64,000 nucleotides of DNA from Rhyzopertha dominica (taxonomy: Eukaryota > Arthropoda > Insecta > Coleoptera > Bostrichidae), in contig QCXZ01000086.1 of the NCBI GenBank assembly GCA_025024175.1, forward strand, positions 930,001 to 994,000, written 5' to 3'. Below are positions 45,239 through 57,140 of the stretch, piece after piece (position 1 is the stretch's first letter; each line of letters opens with the position of its first letter). Below the pieces are notes generated by a model. The model was given only the letters and a program-made list of their open reading frames with translations. It searched no databases and was not told the DNA's origin. The position numbers were made by a program, and so were the translations under genes.

Positions 45239-45460
45239 AAAAACACTGTTTAAAACATTAGTAAAAAAACACTGTTTAAAACAAATGATTTAAACATTTA
45301 GTTTTAAACAGAAGCGTTGTTTTAAAACAATCTGTTTTAAACATTTTGTTTTAATCATGCTTACCTTGCCCAAGACAGTAGAACTTAGCTGCTATTTAAT
45401 TAGCAGCTATTTTTAACTGCTAAATTACAGTAGCAGTAGCAGGATTAACTGCTATGCGAA
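45239..45460. repeat. TTTAAAC-rich palindromic tract
   Basis: 45239-45356 is a run of TGTTTAAAACA-type words in both orientations, including a direct repeat AAAACACTGTTTAAAACA separated by about ten bases. 45387-45408 is a perfect palindrome AGCTGC-N10-GCAGCT, followed by further AGCAGT/ACTGCT words. No coding. Confidence 0.65.
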
Positions 45461-46160
45461 AATAGTAGGTTTAAAACAACACTACAAACGGTCAATAAAT
45501 AANCACTAGCATTACTGATTTAATAGAGAATCTCATTAATTACAGGTTATGAAAATGTACCGTCACGCGTTCTGAGTTAGCGTGGCGCGATGGAAATAAC
45601 TTAATCGCGGTAGGTACTTATGCAGGGGGTGGCCTGGAGCGGATGAAATTGGGTAGAAAAATGTATCGTGCCAGGGTGAGGCGAAAGCAGAGGGCAAATT
45701 GGTCGACATTATACGCGAGAGCGCTAGTGGTTAAATGGGCCGATTCTATTATTCTTCGTTGTCTACATCATCATTTTACCAGCGGCGGCACATTTCATGA
45801 ATATGCTAGTTTTGTTTGCCACACCACCAACATATTAACGGAAGTCCCTCGTCTCGACTTTCCAGCGTATCTAGGACGATCACGAGAAAATACATTTGCG
45901 TTCGCCCGATATCGTTTCCATGTTTGAACTGGCACAAAAAACAACTAAATGTGCAGTTTACCATCGCGAAGTGTTTGAGGTCAAAATAAAGATGTTGACG
46001 CGGTATGGATAAATATCAGAGGTGGTTTAATGGATCTGATACCTTTTTGAAGCGAGGAAAATTGTGTTTAATACGTATACAGGGTGTAGCAGACGGACCA
46101 AGCGCCTTAACCATAAAGGATATCAAATATTCTTTCTATTTTTTTTAATGGAACACCTTA
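45461..46160. other. Intergenic; GC-richer island 45540-46060
   Basis: A 94-codon + frame (45643-45927) starts MKLGRKMYRARVRRKQRAN but has no recognisable domain. ATACAGGGTGTAGCAGAC at 46077 resembles the ends of insect repeats and may start the repeat holding the transposase relic that follows. Confidence 0.3.
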
Positions 46161-46385
46161 TTATATTTTATTGCACACTTGGAAAGAGTAACATATCATA
46201 CTTCTAACTTTAGCGGTTTCATTCTTATAACATTTTCTCCTCAACATTAAACCATTATCTAGCTTTGCGTCCTTCACATTTTTAGCACATAGAAATAATG
46301 CATCTTCCACCCATCCGGTTTTAGATCCTGTATGTAAAATAATTATTATTTTACCACCAACCTTTTTTCTTTCTTTTTTCCTCAT
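46161..46385 (-). pseudogene. IS630/Tc1-like DDE transposase fragment
   Basis: The 74-codon minus frame reads GGKIIIILHTGSKTGWVEDA, then LFLCAKNVKDAKLDNGLM. This resembles the block before and around the second catalytic Asp of IS630/Tc1-like DDE proteins seen in insects (KRLIIxHAGSxxGFVxxALLxFxSKxxxDYHxEMN). The DDE residues themselves cannot be confirmed, and the end is lost. The next minus frame upstream (46460-46696) may be its N-terminal part but shows no clear motif. Confidence 0.5.
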
Positions 46386-47080
46386 CTCGATTTTTTTAAT
46401 TTGGTTTAAGAAATTTAAGCACTTGGCGTTTATTATATTTTTTTAGAACTCCATTTTTCTTAAATATTATGTAAACTCTCCTTACAACAATTAATTTTTA
46501 GCTTAGTTTTAATATTCTTGTGTAATTCTTCAATTGTTTGTACAAAATTATGTTTGTATGTTTCATAAATCACACGTCCAGAATTCTCCAGAATTTTTCC
46601 TTGGTACCAGAACAAAAACACATTCCATAACATAATTGTAGAGAAAAAATTGTTGAATAATACAAAAACCGAGATGGATTTGCAACAAATCTTCATTTAT
46701 AAGCCATATTATTATTTTCCTCAAATTTTGTCATTTTATGCACGCAGTGGTATAATTACTAAAATTTTATAAATACTTGTTTAAAAAAGACTTAAATATA
46801 TTACCTGATTTATTCACGTTTAAATTTATCTAAATTGCCATCTATTTACGACAATACAAGATGAAATAGTACCTACATTTCTTTCCCTATTTTATTTATA
46901 ATTTTAAGGTCAAAAAAGAACAAAGGGGATGTTTTGTGATTTTCGACAAAAAATAGATTTAGCTCATAATCGACGTACAAATGTATTTTGAACTGCAGAA
47001 TTCAAAAGTGTGCTCTAAAATGAGCTAGGATTGCGGGCGGCCTAAATAAGGATACTTTCCGAGCGAACCGTTGTAGCTAG
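46386..47080. other. AT-rich; possible upstream part of the transposase relic
   Basis: A 78-codon minus frame (46460-46696) with FVQTIEELHKNIKTKL could belong to the transposase. Otherwise AT-rich and unassigned. Confidence 0.3.
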
Positions 47081-47122
47081 CGACCAACTGAGGCCATTCC
47101 GAAATTCAGGAGGTCCAAATCA
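47081..47122 (+). other. Candidate 42-nt exon with strong 5' splice site
   Basis: A GC-richer patch ends in CCAAATCA|GTAAGTAT, a near-consensus 5' splice site (GT at 47123). If the AG of TAG at 47078-47080 is the 3' splice site, the exon is 42 nt, phase 0, and reads RPTEAIPKFRRSKS; the acceptor has a poor pyrimidine tract. A longer frame with the same donor reads RTVVASDQLRPFRNSGGPN. A non-coding first exon is also possible. It is only a splice-signal-based guess. Confidence 0.25.
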
Positions 47123-48998
47123 GTAAGTATACTTGTATTCAACTGAATTTATCATTAAAAAGAATAACCTATATAATAGTATGCAATCATTTTCATAAAC
47201 AATAGCAAAATTCTAAAATTTCCACGAAATTGAATATACATAGTTATGTGTTTTCACAACTTTCCACTATTTTAACATTGAAAGTCAGTTTTCTACAATT
47301 TTAAAGAATTCTCTAATATTTAGTTTTCCACGACTTTATAGCTTTCAAATTAATAATTAGAGAAAGGTAAATATGCATAATAAACATGAATGAAATTGAT
47401 CGTTGCGCTGATTCTACATTTTCTATTTCAAAATAATCATTTAATTTTCCGAAACGATTGGAATGTGTAATCTGACTAATCGGAAAATATATCTATTACC
47501 TGACAAAAATTGTCGGCATAGTTTTTTTAGTGAACCTTCTCTGTATATGTACAATTTAATCCAGGCAAGAGGTTTAAAGTGAGACAATCGAACTGAGCGT
47601 TGTTATTTTACTTGGAAATCGTTACGACATAAGAGTTCAATCAAATTCAGTAGGTTTCTTACATCTGGAAGCCTTGGCTTATCACCTTGACATAAACATC
47701 CACCCAGAGAGAACAAGGCAATCAAAGAATTAAGACAGTTTCTTCTCGACTTCCAATGAATTAACGTGTATGGTGTAATAAGTAGAAATCGCTTTCGGCC
47801 CTCAAAAACAGACTTGGTAGTTTTCGTAGACTGGCCACTCACAATATATTGGGTAAGTCAATCAATTTTGCTTACTCCTGCTAATTCTGTAAGCTCAAAT
47901 GGGCTGGCAAACAGCGTATTTCCTGTTTTATTAATTTTGAACTTCATTGGAATCTTCTTTCTTAATATTTTGGTATCGTATTAAGGTATAAAATCGAAGT
48001 TTGGCTGTTTTCACCTGGCAAGATTCCTAAATCAGTGTTTCAAAAAGGTCCTTTTTAATTTAAAAGGGTGTCCGAAATTTTAATTAGGACTGGTAGTGGC
48101 GCCTCTCGCTTTAATAATAATTTTCGTTTCGTTTCCGTATCAAATTCAATATTTATGTTACTGCTGATATGTTTTGCTTCCTCCAATTTTCAGCCTCAAA
48201 ACCTTGGAACACTTCTCATTTAACAGAATAACACAGAAAAAAGTTTAATTATTATTTAATGTTTCGCCACTTTGTACAAAATTGTACATATTTGAAACGC
48301 AGGATTATAAAGCTGTAATTGATCAAAAGGAATGATTTATATATGGAATTGTTCTAAATACAGATTTTGATGTCAATACTATCTTATATTAAAGCATTTT
48401 CGTGTTCTCTGACAGATTTATTTTTCGTAATTCAGAATTGCTTTTTGTCTATAGTAATGTCTAGTAATAAAGATTTTTGCTTTTAATGAATCCATCTGCG
48501 GGCATGCTACATAGTACATACATCAGATTTTATTTCTATACAATGATGAGCTATGTTTACCCCATATCAATGCAAATTTTACAGTTTCTTTAATTTGGAA
48601 CACATACGATTCTAATTCTTTCAAAACTCAATGTAAAAACATACCTGCCTAGATTATCTAACTATAGTGGGTCTCTTATACCCTTCTAAGAACAAAACTA
48701 TTGCCGTGTGCATTCCAGTTTATGCATTCATATGCATCTTTTTTAAACAAACATGCAAAAGCTGCTGGTTGTATTCTACATCAAAATTTCCTTCTATACA
48801 TAACCTCTTCTATTTATCTGACGTTCACAAGCAGTGAACCATTTTGTATTGGTAGTACTGAACAATTTTTAAATCCGAAAATGACGTTAATGAAACCAAC
48901 ACCGATGTTTCTTACCGAGTCTTGTAGTAACAACCACTGATTGAGCTAATTTTACATGCAATTACAACCTTTACCTTCTGTTGCCAAATTACTTTCGA
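47123..48998. other. AT-rich; unrecognised frames
   Basis: 47603-47842 (-, 79 codons; includes LCQGDKPRLPDVRNLLNLIE) and 48701-48940 (+) are open, but I recognise neither. GGGTGTCCGAAATTT at 48066 resembles a repeat end. If the two exon candidates on either side are real, this would be intron. Confidence 0.3.
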
Positions 48999-49889
48999 TT
49001 ATGCGATTACCAAAATCAAATTGCCAATAATAACCGGAATTCCTGCAGTAGCATAATGGCAACGTCGCATATTCCACCACCACCTATTAGGAGTTACGTC
49101 AGGCGTCGCCCCGTCGCCATTTGCGTTAACGGCGGAAGTTGACTCTAACAGTGCAAGCGAGTAATGGAACAATCCGCAGTTGTTGAGATTGTTGTTCATA
49201 ATTAATGAACGAAGAGCAGTTTAGAATCATATGTGCAACATGCAGACAATCAATGTGAAGTGTCATTATTAGCCGGGGTAAGTAAATTGTTACATTTTTG
49301 CTTGCTTTGGGGCATGGCCTTGTAACTGTTCGTACTGGCTTGTGCGCAATGATTGGAATTGCATTTAACCATGAATTGCCCCAAAGCAGTTTTGTAAGCT
49401 CGGGTTTTTCTTAGTGTCAGGGGGTACGCCGTACCCTATAATTCGACGGCATTTCCCTAATTTTTTCTCGTTTTACAGCAGTTTCAAAGAAATGGCAAGC
49501 ACACGCAATATTTCCCATCACCAATATGCAGATGTACAACAGTATGCGATCTCCAAACAGTGACAAGCAACTTCACACAAATAGTGACGAGCAAAGGCCG
49601 CAACCATAATTGTTGCAAACCATAGAGGATCACTAGGACTTGGTGCTTCTTTGTAAGTACTCCCATCATTTTTATAGTGATTGTTACGTTTTGTTGGTGT
49701 GTGGTACCACTTAGTGCGGTCGAATCCAGAAATGATAGCTTTTAAAATGCGCGTACATGCTAAGGGCTGCAGGACTCAAAAATTCTTGAAAATATGGACA
49801 AACCCACGAATTTTAAATCCATTTCTTTAGCTCGCGTCTCATTTTTACCCCCACATTGTATATTTTTAGCTGTAGGTGGCAGTACAGCG
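48999..49889. other. GC-richer island 49000-49460 and spacer
   Basis: The island shows no coding motif. The spacer to 49889 is mixed in composition. Confidence 0.35.
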
Positions 49890-50270
49890 TGCAACCTTTG
49901 CAGGTTAACCATAACTTCTGCAGGTGACCCCGTACTTTGATTATAGACCATGAAATCACTCTGAACACCCCCTTACCCCCAAATCATACATTTTTAGCGG
50001 CAGGTAGCTAGGTTATATTGTAAAATCGTTGGAGGTGATCAAAATGCCTGTAGATCCGGCCATATTTTGATTACAGACGTGACGTCACTATCACATTTAC
50101 TTACCCCCCCCCATACCCTTACATTTTTATAAAATCTTTGCAGGTCGGACAAAATATCTGCAGTTCTGAGTATAATTTTGGTTGTAGACCGTAATTTGCT
50201 AACATAAAATTGCACTAAACACATCTCTACTCTCTTTATATTAGCAACTTGTGGTCTGTTATCAGAATAT
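49890..50270 (+). repeat. Three degenerate ~115-135 bp tandem units with C-runs
   Basis: Units start at about 49890, 50023 and 50137. Each has a TTTG(C/G)AGGT start, CTG(C/T)AG about 20 bp on, TTTGATTA(T/C)AGAC or TTTGGTTGTAGACC, and the first two have a C-run (ACCCCC) followed by ACATTTTTA. Identity between units is low, so the array is old. Confidence 0.6.
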
Positions 50271-53200
50271 GGACTTCTGGTCATCCTGCATTTTTTTAAA
50301 TTATAATTCACCAACCTACAGCTTAAAATGTGCGTTGTGGGTGTAAGGGGCTATTCAGTGTACTTTTGTGTTAAGGGTTTATCAGAATATGTTCCTAACC
50401 TGTAGAAATTTTTTCAATCTGCAGCTAACCTAAAAATTAGTTAGGTGGCTTATGCCGTCACGTTTCATTCGAATCAAAATTAGCAAAAAGAAAACCAAAA
50501 TTTTAATTATAGTCCAATAAAACTGATCATTTTTCATAATTAATTTACAGGTTATTTTAATCTGTGTTTCTGTTCTTTTTCATACTTTGTGTTATATAAT
50601 CTACAGTACCTACTATCAATATTCAATATCAGTATTCCAAAGCTATTTTTGACTTTTTTGTAATTTATAAGGGTTCTGAACTCTGTAAAATATGAGGTGC
50701 ACAATCTAATATCATTTTTTTATATTTGCTTGTAATACTAAATGCACTCCATACGAAAAACAATTTTAAGTCCTAAAATGAGTAAAAATCTAATAGAAAT
50801 TGTTAGTTTTAATGTCTATTTAGCATATTAGAACCATAACATTGAAATAGACCAAGTAGTTCGCTCCTTTTTTTTCACCAGATCTTGTTACTTATTACTT
50901 AGTAATTTTACTTTTTACGTATTGCTGCTATGATATCTTTGCAGTTCCTTAAGGGTTTTAAACAAGATTTCAAATTTCTAAAAACTATCAAATTTTATTT
51001 TTGTTTGTGCGGCATTCGCTAGAATTTATTGTTTTTGTATTCGCGTTATTTTGCCGGCAATTAATTAGATTTTTCTGATGTTAATATCATTTAGTATTTT
51101 CAATAATAAAATCGAAATATGTATGTGGTATTTAGACATTTTGTTAATCTTTTGATAGGATTCCATCTATCTAGAATGTGTATTATTTTTTATAATTTTT
51201 TTAGCAATTTTAATTTTTAAGGACCGGTAACGCCTTTATAAAAAATTAGTGTAAAAATGAACGCATGATTATTTGAATTTATTTTAAAATTACATTTAGA
51301 GAAGTTCAGGATTAGGCTTGGTTGCTTACACTTCTAACGACCAGACTATACTGTATATTAATAACATTAATAATGGTTTAACAATTTCTGTATTTTTTTT
51401 TTTCCTAAAAGGAGAACGATTTAGCCAAGTACTTGAAAAACCTCGTGAGCAAAAGTCATAATGCAGTGTTTAATTCTTTTCTACCTTTCTTTTTAAAGAT
51501 TCTGCGTAAATATATAAAAAATAATGAAATACAATGAATACTACCGCATGGCTTAAATCTTTACTTTGCTTGACCATATATAAACTATAAAGGGCGCTAA
51601 CCCCTCTAGCTTTTGAACATTATTATGCAATCTTTGTTCTTGCAATTATTATAATTTCATAACAATATTAAACTATATTTAATTCTAAGCTGAAATCTTG
51701 TACTTTCGAAAAACTCTATATTTACCCCATTTTTTTTCAGTTTATAATTATGACGAGGCATACTTTATAAGTATTATGTCTGATTACTTTTTGACTCTAA
51801 ATTATTTTTTTTATGAGAACATGTATTACATTTTTTCTATACTTTAAAGCAAATGTAATTAAAAATTGCTCGATAAAGATAGTGTTCATACATTTTCTTG
51901 TAGTACATATGTTTCACATATCAAATTGAAAAGTATAAACAAGACAGGTAAAAAACTTAATGCAAAATAGAAACAACAGTCAGAACTTTACGCTGAAACA
52001 ATAGAAATTAATGTATGATTTCAGTCGCTAGAGAAAGGCATAACTGTCGAAATGTTGGAGCATGCTTTAAATTACAGAAAAAATATCTAAATACTCAGCT
52101 TATTTTTTATTTGTTACGATTGTTTCGAGTTTTTTTCTGGTATCACGAATACCATGGCAATATCTCCGAATTCTAATTATTACTACGCGGTACTATAAAA
52201 ATGATAGGTGAATTAGAAATAAATAATATTGATTTACCTACACATATTCTTGTAATGTGTAAGGTCACCTCTTTTAAGCTGCTATTTAAGCAATAGGTAC
52301 TTCGTTTCTCCTCATTAGTGTAATTATCGACATTCGATATACGAAATGTACATAATTTACTCAGTGGGTGAGTGGCATAATTAGAAGTAGATCAAAAATT
52401 ATTATTTTCATTTGGGTTTTGTGAATTATCAACTGACGGTTTACATATAAAAAATAAATTAAATCATAATCGACAATTAACAAAAAACGTGTATTGAGGA
52501 ACACAAAATGTAAAAAACATGTTGAAAAATATTATGATGCGCCCATGTAATTTTTGTTTGTTGTTGCCTTCGTAGACAATATATCAGGATCCTGGATTAA
52601 AAAGTGAAGAAAAGGATAGCACATTATGCTTTTCTAATTTGATCTATACCATACTTTTGAATACCTCGTAAACCGATTTATTTATATCAAAGTTTAATTT
52701 GTGGCCTGTTTATGTGTAATCGTAATTATGGCATTTTTATAGCAACATTATTAAAACGAATTTACAGATATTTAAAGTTCAAAAATGGTAGGTAAATATT
52801 TTGAAAACAGTTCACATCAAAGTTTAAGTTAAAATTCAAGTTTGTAAAGTGGTGGTACCTTTTTGTTATCGTAATTATGACGTTTTCATAACACTACATA
52901 TTATTGAAATACATTTAATATTAAATAAAATGTACTTAACGGGTAGTACAACAAACATCCCTATTTAATTTATGGATGCATCGCACCAACAAAAACATTT
53001 ATTTTAATTCTTTTCAACATTAATATTATAAAATAATTTAAATTAACACAGCTAGTTTATAATTTAGCAATTTTTAGATACTATTATTCGAAACAGGTAA
53101 TATTTTTTATTACTTCCATATTTGGATAAATTAAATATTGGTCTTCAGCTATCGTAACGGTTAGAAATACGTCAATGTTTAAATGGCAGTGAAAGATCGT

Positions 53201-53576
53201 ACATTTTTGTAATCTGGGAAAGAATTTCGCCAGTGCATGTAGTTTCAAAATATCAAAATAATTAAAATTGTAGTTATATCTTTTTTTGAAGCTACATATT
53301 TCTACATATTAATGTGATATTTGGTTTGTTTTACACGAATAAATGTTAAAACACCAGAAAACAGTTGAAAATAAGAAAGTACTGTAAGATCTAGAGTAGC
53401 TGAAAACATATTTGTCACAATTATGGGTCAGATTCCAATAATGCTCTAAATTCATCAGCTTTGCCGTCATTTAACCATTCCTATACCTATCTCTTACCGT
53501 TTAAGACAACTTGGCACAAAGGGAATATAAAAATCACGTTTCNTGTCAAAAACTTGGTTTTGCATTTTTTTATTGA
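50271..53576. other. AT-rich desert
   Basis: About 3.3 kb of very AT-rich DNA with no frames of note. 52686-52775 and 52817-52925 share ATCAAAGTTTAA and ATCGTAATTATG blocks in the same order, a possible old direct duplication. Confidence 0.4.
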
Positions 53577-53641
53577 TTGATGAATGATTTATTTGTTTGC
53601 TTTGTCCACGAAAAATCTAATGTACGTTTCTTTTGTTTCAG

Positions 53642-53761
53642 GTACAAAGCACCAAGGTCCAGAGACCCGGCAGCCCAAATATCAGTCAGGGCAGTCTGCA
53701 GCATTATATATCGAACAAAACTTACCTACTTCATATATTGGATGTGTCTTCTTTCACTTAA
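53642..53761 (+). other. Candidate exon after a strong 3' splice site
   Basis: GTACGTTTCTTTTGTTTCAG ends at 53641 and is a textbook polypyrimidine tract plus AG. The next 60 nt are well over half G+C in a region that is otherwise extremely AT-rich. In phase 0 the exon reads VQSTKVQRPGSPNISQGSLQ and stays open to TAA at 53759-53761. The two other + frames are open as well, and no good 5' splice site follows, so a terminal exon is the simplest reading. The protein is not recognised. Confidence 0.35.
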
Positions 53762-54014
53762 ATCCTATTTCGATTGGAAATCTCGTTTTTTTTTTACACC
53801 AACTATCATAAATTATTTATTTCCACGATAGACTAATTTGAAACTTCATCTACATCGATTTTTTCACACTTATTAGATCACTTTCATATCCCTTTAGGGA
53901 TGGTACATTTTAAAGTTCAGAATAAAGATCTGATTGTGTACTTCGTTTGCTTTTAAATCTCGTTGTATACTTTCCTAACATATTGGTCAAATTTTATGGA
54001 CATGCTACCTTATG
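53762..54014. other. AT-rich, nothing recognised
   Basis: AT-rich stretch after the candidate exon. Nothing was recognised. Confidence 0.4.
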
Positions 54015-54242
54015 TTACATTTTTTTTGGGGTAGAGTGTAAAAAATTGTCACACTCTTTGCTGGTGATGATCGTTGGTAGGCGGAAATTTCTTTCGCAGT
54101 GTTTATTTGTCATAACCTTGTCATCCAAGATGCTTAGGTACATTTCATGCAATTTTATTAAATGGCAATTTGAATTCATTGGAATTATAGTTTTATTATA
54201 CGTTGGTGTTAAAGCTGAATATTTATTAGGTACACAGTGGTT
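54015..54242 (-). pseudogene. Unidentified minus-strand frame beside GIY-YIG relic
   Basis: 75 open codons include VPNKYSALTPTYNKT, HLIKLHEMYLSILDDKVM and RNFRLPTIITSKECDNFL. The composition is protein-like, and the opposite + frame (53947-54360) is Phe/Tyr-rich, as antisense frames often are. It lies downstream, in the same orientation, of the GIY-YIG-like segment and may belong to that element. The family is not recognised. Confidence 0.35.
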
Positions 54243-54481
54243 CTACTACTATAATATTTTAACGTTACATATGTTTTTAACATATCGTAGATACTTTTAC
54301 AACTTTAATGTTTATTTATTGTACAACAATGTTCCAAGGTTTTATGGGGTAACTAATTAACACAATTTTAAATCTAGTCTTTTTCAAATCTTCCCAGTCC
54401 CTGTGATGACTGGTTGGTTACATTGATTACAAGAAATTTTCATTTTCTGAGGTTCGTTCGAAAATCTCTTTGACCACTTAC

Positions 54482-54679
54482 CATCTTTTTGTCACAAAAT
54501 TGTGCTTTTTTATTTCGAAATTTTCTAGTAAAGGCTTCGTTTTTCCTTTATTACATGCAAGCAATATATTAAAAGCAGGTGAAATTGTGTGATTATTTTC
54601 TAAGCAGCGTTGGTTTATTTTGTTCGCTTTTTCCAGTTTGGCCCATATATATGGTTTGACAGTTTAAGCACTGTATTTC
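54482..54679 (-). pseudogene. GIY-YIG-like endonuclease domain relic
   Basis: Two minus-strand frames join here. The first (54679-54599) reads IQCLNCQTIYMGQTGKSEQN, which fits the GIY-YIG core of retroelement endonucleases (YxIxCxxCxxxYIGQTGR). The second (about 54600-54482) reads NNHTISPAFNILLACNKGK and LLENFEIKKHNF, matching the block that follows in such proteins (NNHxIS...FxIL..CNKGKxLxLLExxEIxKH). One frameshift separates them. Elements with this endonuclease are Penelope-like or related retroelements. Confidence 0.6.
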
Positions 54680-54864
54680 GTAAATTCGGTATTTTCTTTT
54701 ATTGTTTGTTAGATTTTACCAAGATTGTTTCTATTAAGGCAAATTGGTTGGATATTATTGCAAATTTTTTTGGCAAGGGTTTAAAATTGCTAACTTGAGT
54801 TTTCATTTTTCAATGTTTTTTTTAACTGCAAATATTTCAAGACGTTTCATTGTCTTCTGCCATA

Positions 54865-55020
54865 TGAGGGTCTCTTTAACCTTCTTGGACTGGTGGTTGA
54901 CTTATTTTAGTGCCATCTCTCACACGGCTCACTTTATTGATTCTTTCTTCCACTGCTTCTTGATAAATAATTGGTCTTAGGTAATAAATTTTGCCTAGAT
55001 ATTTAAAATTTTGGTACCTT
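54865..55020 (-). pseudogene. RT scrap with FKYLG block
   Basis: The minus strand reads YQNFKYLGKIYYLRPIIYQE followed by EERINKVSRVRDGTK, which resembles the FKYLGxxIxxxxxxxxEIxxRIxxA thumb block of RTE-type non-LTR elements. It is upstream of the GIY-YIG-like piece in the same orientation but probably belongs to a different insertion. Confidence 0.5.
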
Positions 55021-56559
55021 ATATTTCGAAAATTTTACTTTTTAAAGCCACACTTTAAAAAAATTGTTGACGTTGAGAAAATTTCTGGAAGAAAGTGACA
55101 TTTTATAAAATATGGTTAATGTTTTTTAGAATTAATAATAATTTACGTAATTTATTCCATTCTATAATAATAGTCGAATTTGAAGTTTATTTTTATATCA
55201 ATTACTCTATTATTTAAATGGAGTGATATTTGTCCATTTCTTGATTGAGGAGTTTTCTTTGTTATAGATATAAAAATGTCAAAATGCATTGGATACGTTA
55301 TCTCTGACAGCTGGTATATCCAGAATCATCAAATAGATATATACAGGGTGATCAGTTAAGTCTGGACAGCGGCTGTGTTTTGGAAACTAATCGTGCTAGA
55401 ATCTTCCGGTAAAATTTTGTGAACAAATGTGGCCACCCAGATTTCATTTAAAATATTTTGAAGTGCGTAACTTTGCCACATATATGTACATACTATTTTT
55501 ATTGGATTTTTTCACTGTCTTCGTTGGCTTTTTTGACTTAATGCGTACGCTAAGGATCTTTATCACATTTAAAACTGTATGTTGTAAATATTAATAATCT
55601 TTCTAGCCTTTTTTGAGTTCAAGATTGGTTTTATTCCCGTTGGTGTTGCAAATATGTTTTCCGAGTGCGTTGGTTGTCAGGTACAGCACTTGATGCTTGT
55701 TAGTTGAGTTCGAAACTTCCTTATTGCACTTACCGGATTAATTAATAAGTGTTTAAAGGCCAAAATTATACTATAACTTTAAATTGCCTAGGATAATCTT
55801 TGATAAAACGTCGACATATTAAATACACATACCTCGTTGAGCTTGTTTGCCAATTTCTGCTGCTGGTGTGTCTGCGTGTCTCTGTTATGTAGACACTCAG
55901 TGATGCAAATCGCAGCTCGATATCTATCGTAGTATCGAAGATACAGGGTTAGAAATTTTATTTTTCAGTAAAGACATTCGCAAATTCTTGAATGGCTTGG
56001 ATTTGTGCTTCTTCAAAGTCCGCCCAATATTACTTCTTGGTAATCCAGTAGATAGCTTTAAGTTTCGCGTTTTTTTGTACTTCCTTTTAACTCCTTATTC
56101 CTATTTGATATATACGTTTTCGGAAGTGGCTTTTGCAACAACATTATTAATTAACTTTGAAAGTTGTCGCCTTTCTGTACATATATCGAATGTCACTTGC
56201 TGTATGGGATTCAAATATCGTATCGTTCTTATTATCAAAGTTTTCCTTAATTCTGTGGCTTTTCCTCATAATTTTGAAGGATATCCTTTTTCCAGTAGTT
56301 GCGTATAAGAACAACTTCTTCAGGTGATTTTTCTTTAACAGCTCTGATATCTGCTAATTTGTTCGCTCGCTGAAGAACAAACATTGTTACTTATCCTCGC
56401 TTCATTAATATTATAAGAGATTTGCGCCATGTTCGTTTCCCAATTTCTTATAGTAAAAAATGATTGAAAACTGAAGTAGAAATAAAATAATACAGATAAA
56501 TAACTAATACCCACTAACATCAATCCAGTAACCATCTTTTGTCAATGAGGACAGGCAGG
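55021..56559. other. AT-rich; repeat end at 55343
   Basis: ATATACAGGGTGATCAGTTA at 55340 matches the TACAGGGTGNNC ends of insect repeats. A minus-strand stretch near 56310-56110 (KGYPSK..., then NPIQQVTFDICTERRQLSKL) resembles the post-RT region of PLE-type proteins faintly, but the evidence is too thin for a separate call. Other frames are unrecognised. Confidence 0.3.
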
Positions 56560-57140
56560 CAGAAGAATTTTATGTAAAACGCTCTTGAAATTCCTCCGCG
56601 CAGCGCAATGGTGGGCGGTATATTCCGATCGCGATGCACATCTCGGCATCCTTAATAATCTCGCAAGTGTGGGAACATTTTCCTAGCGTGTACATTTCAC
56701 CAGCTTGCATCAAGGCCAGCGGAAAGAATTTAATTAACCCCGTTCGGTGTTTAACGCCTTGCAGGGCGCGCGCTCATGCATGGCCACTGCAACGACAAAT
56801 TGTTCGGAACCGCATCAACTTGGGGACAAGAGCGAACTAAATACAGCCACCGCTGTATTGCATACTTGTTCCATTATATTTACTCATACGGTCGCAGGAC
56901 GCTTAGGCGTACGTCATGCGAGCATTGAAATTAGCCCCAAAGCTTTCGGGGCATTTGCATAAACTGAATTAGGCGGTTGCCACCGCGCTGGATGAGCTGT
57001 TGAATCTCAAGTGACCAAGCACTTCCTTCTATACAGCCGCGTAACTATTCTAATAACCATCAAGAATCTCGTTTGCATAGCCACACTCCATCAAGGTCCT
57101 GTTTTGCCCTCTTCCTTAGCCACCCTCCCAAAAACCGTAT
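56560..57140. other. GC-richer island
   Basis: A clear GC-richer block between AT-rich flanks, with overlapping unrecognised frames (56634-56840 and 56747-56962, +). TTTAATTAACCCC near 56730 and similar words are compatible with regulatory DNA. No function is assignable. Confidence 0.35.

Noticed and set aside
53947..54360. 137-codon plus-strand ORF, membrane-protein-like
   Set aside because: Its Phe/Tyr/Leu richness is what antisense of an Asn/Lys-rich frame gives. The minus strand at 54015-54242 has protein-like composition and fits the neighbouring minus-strand relics.
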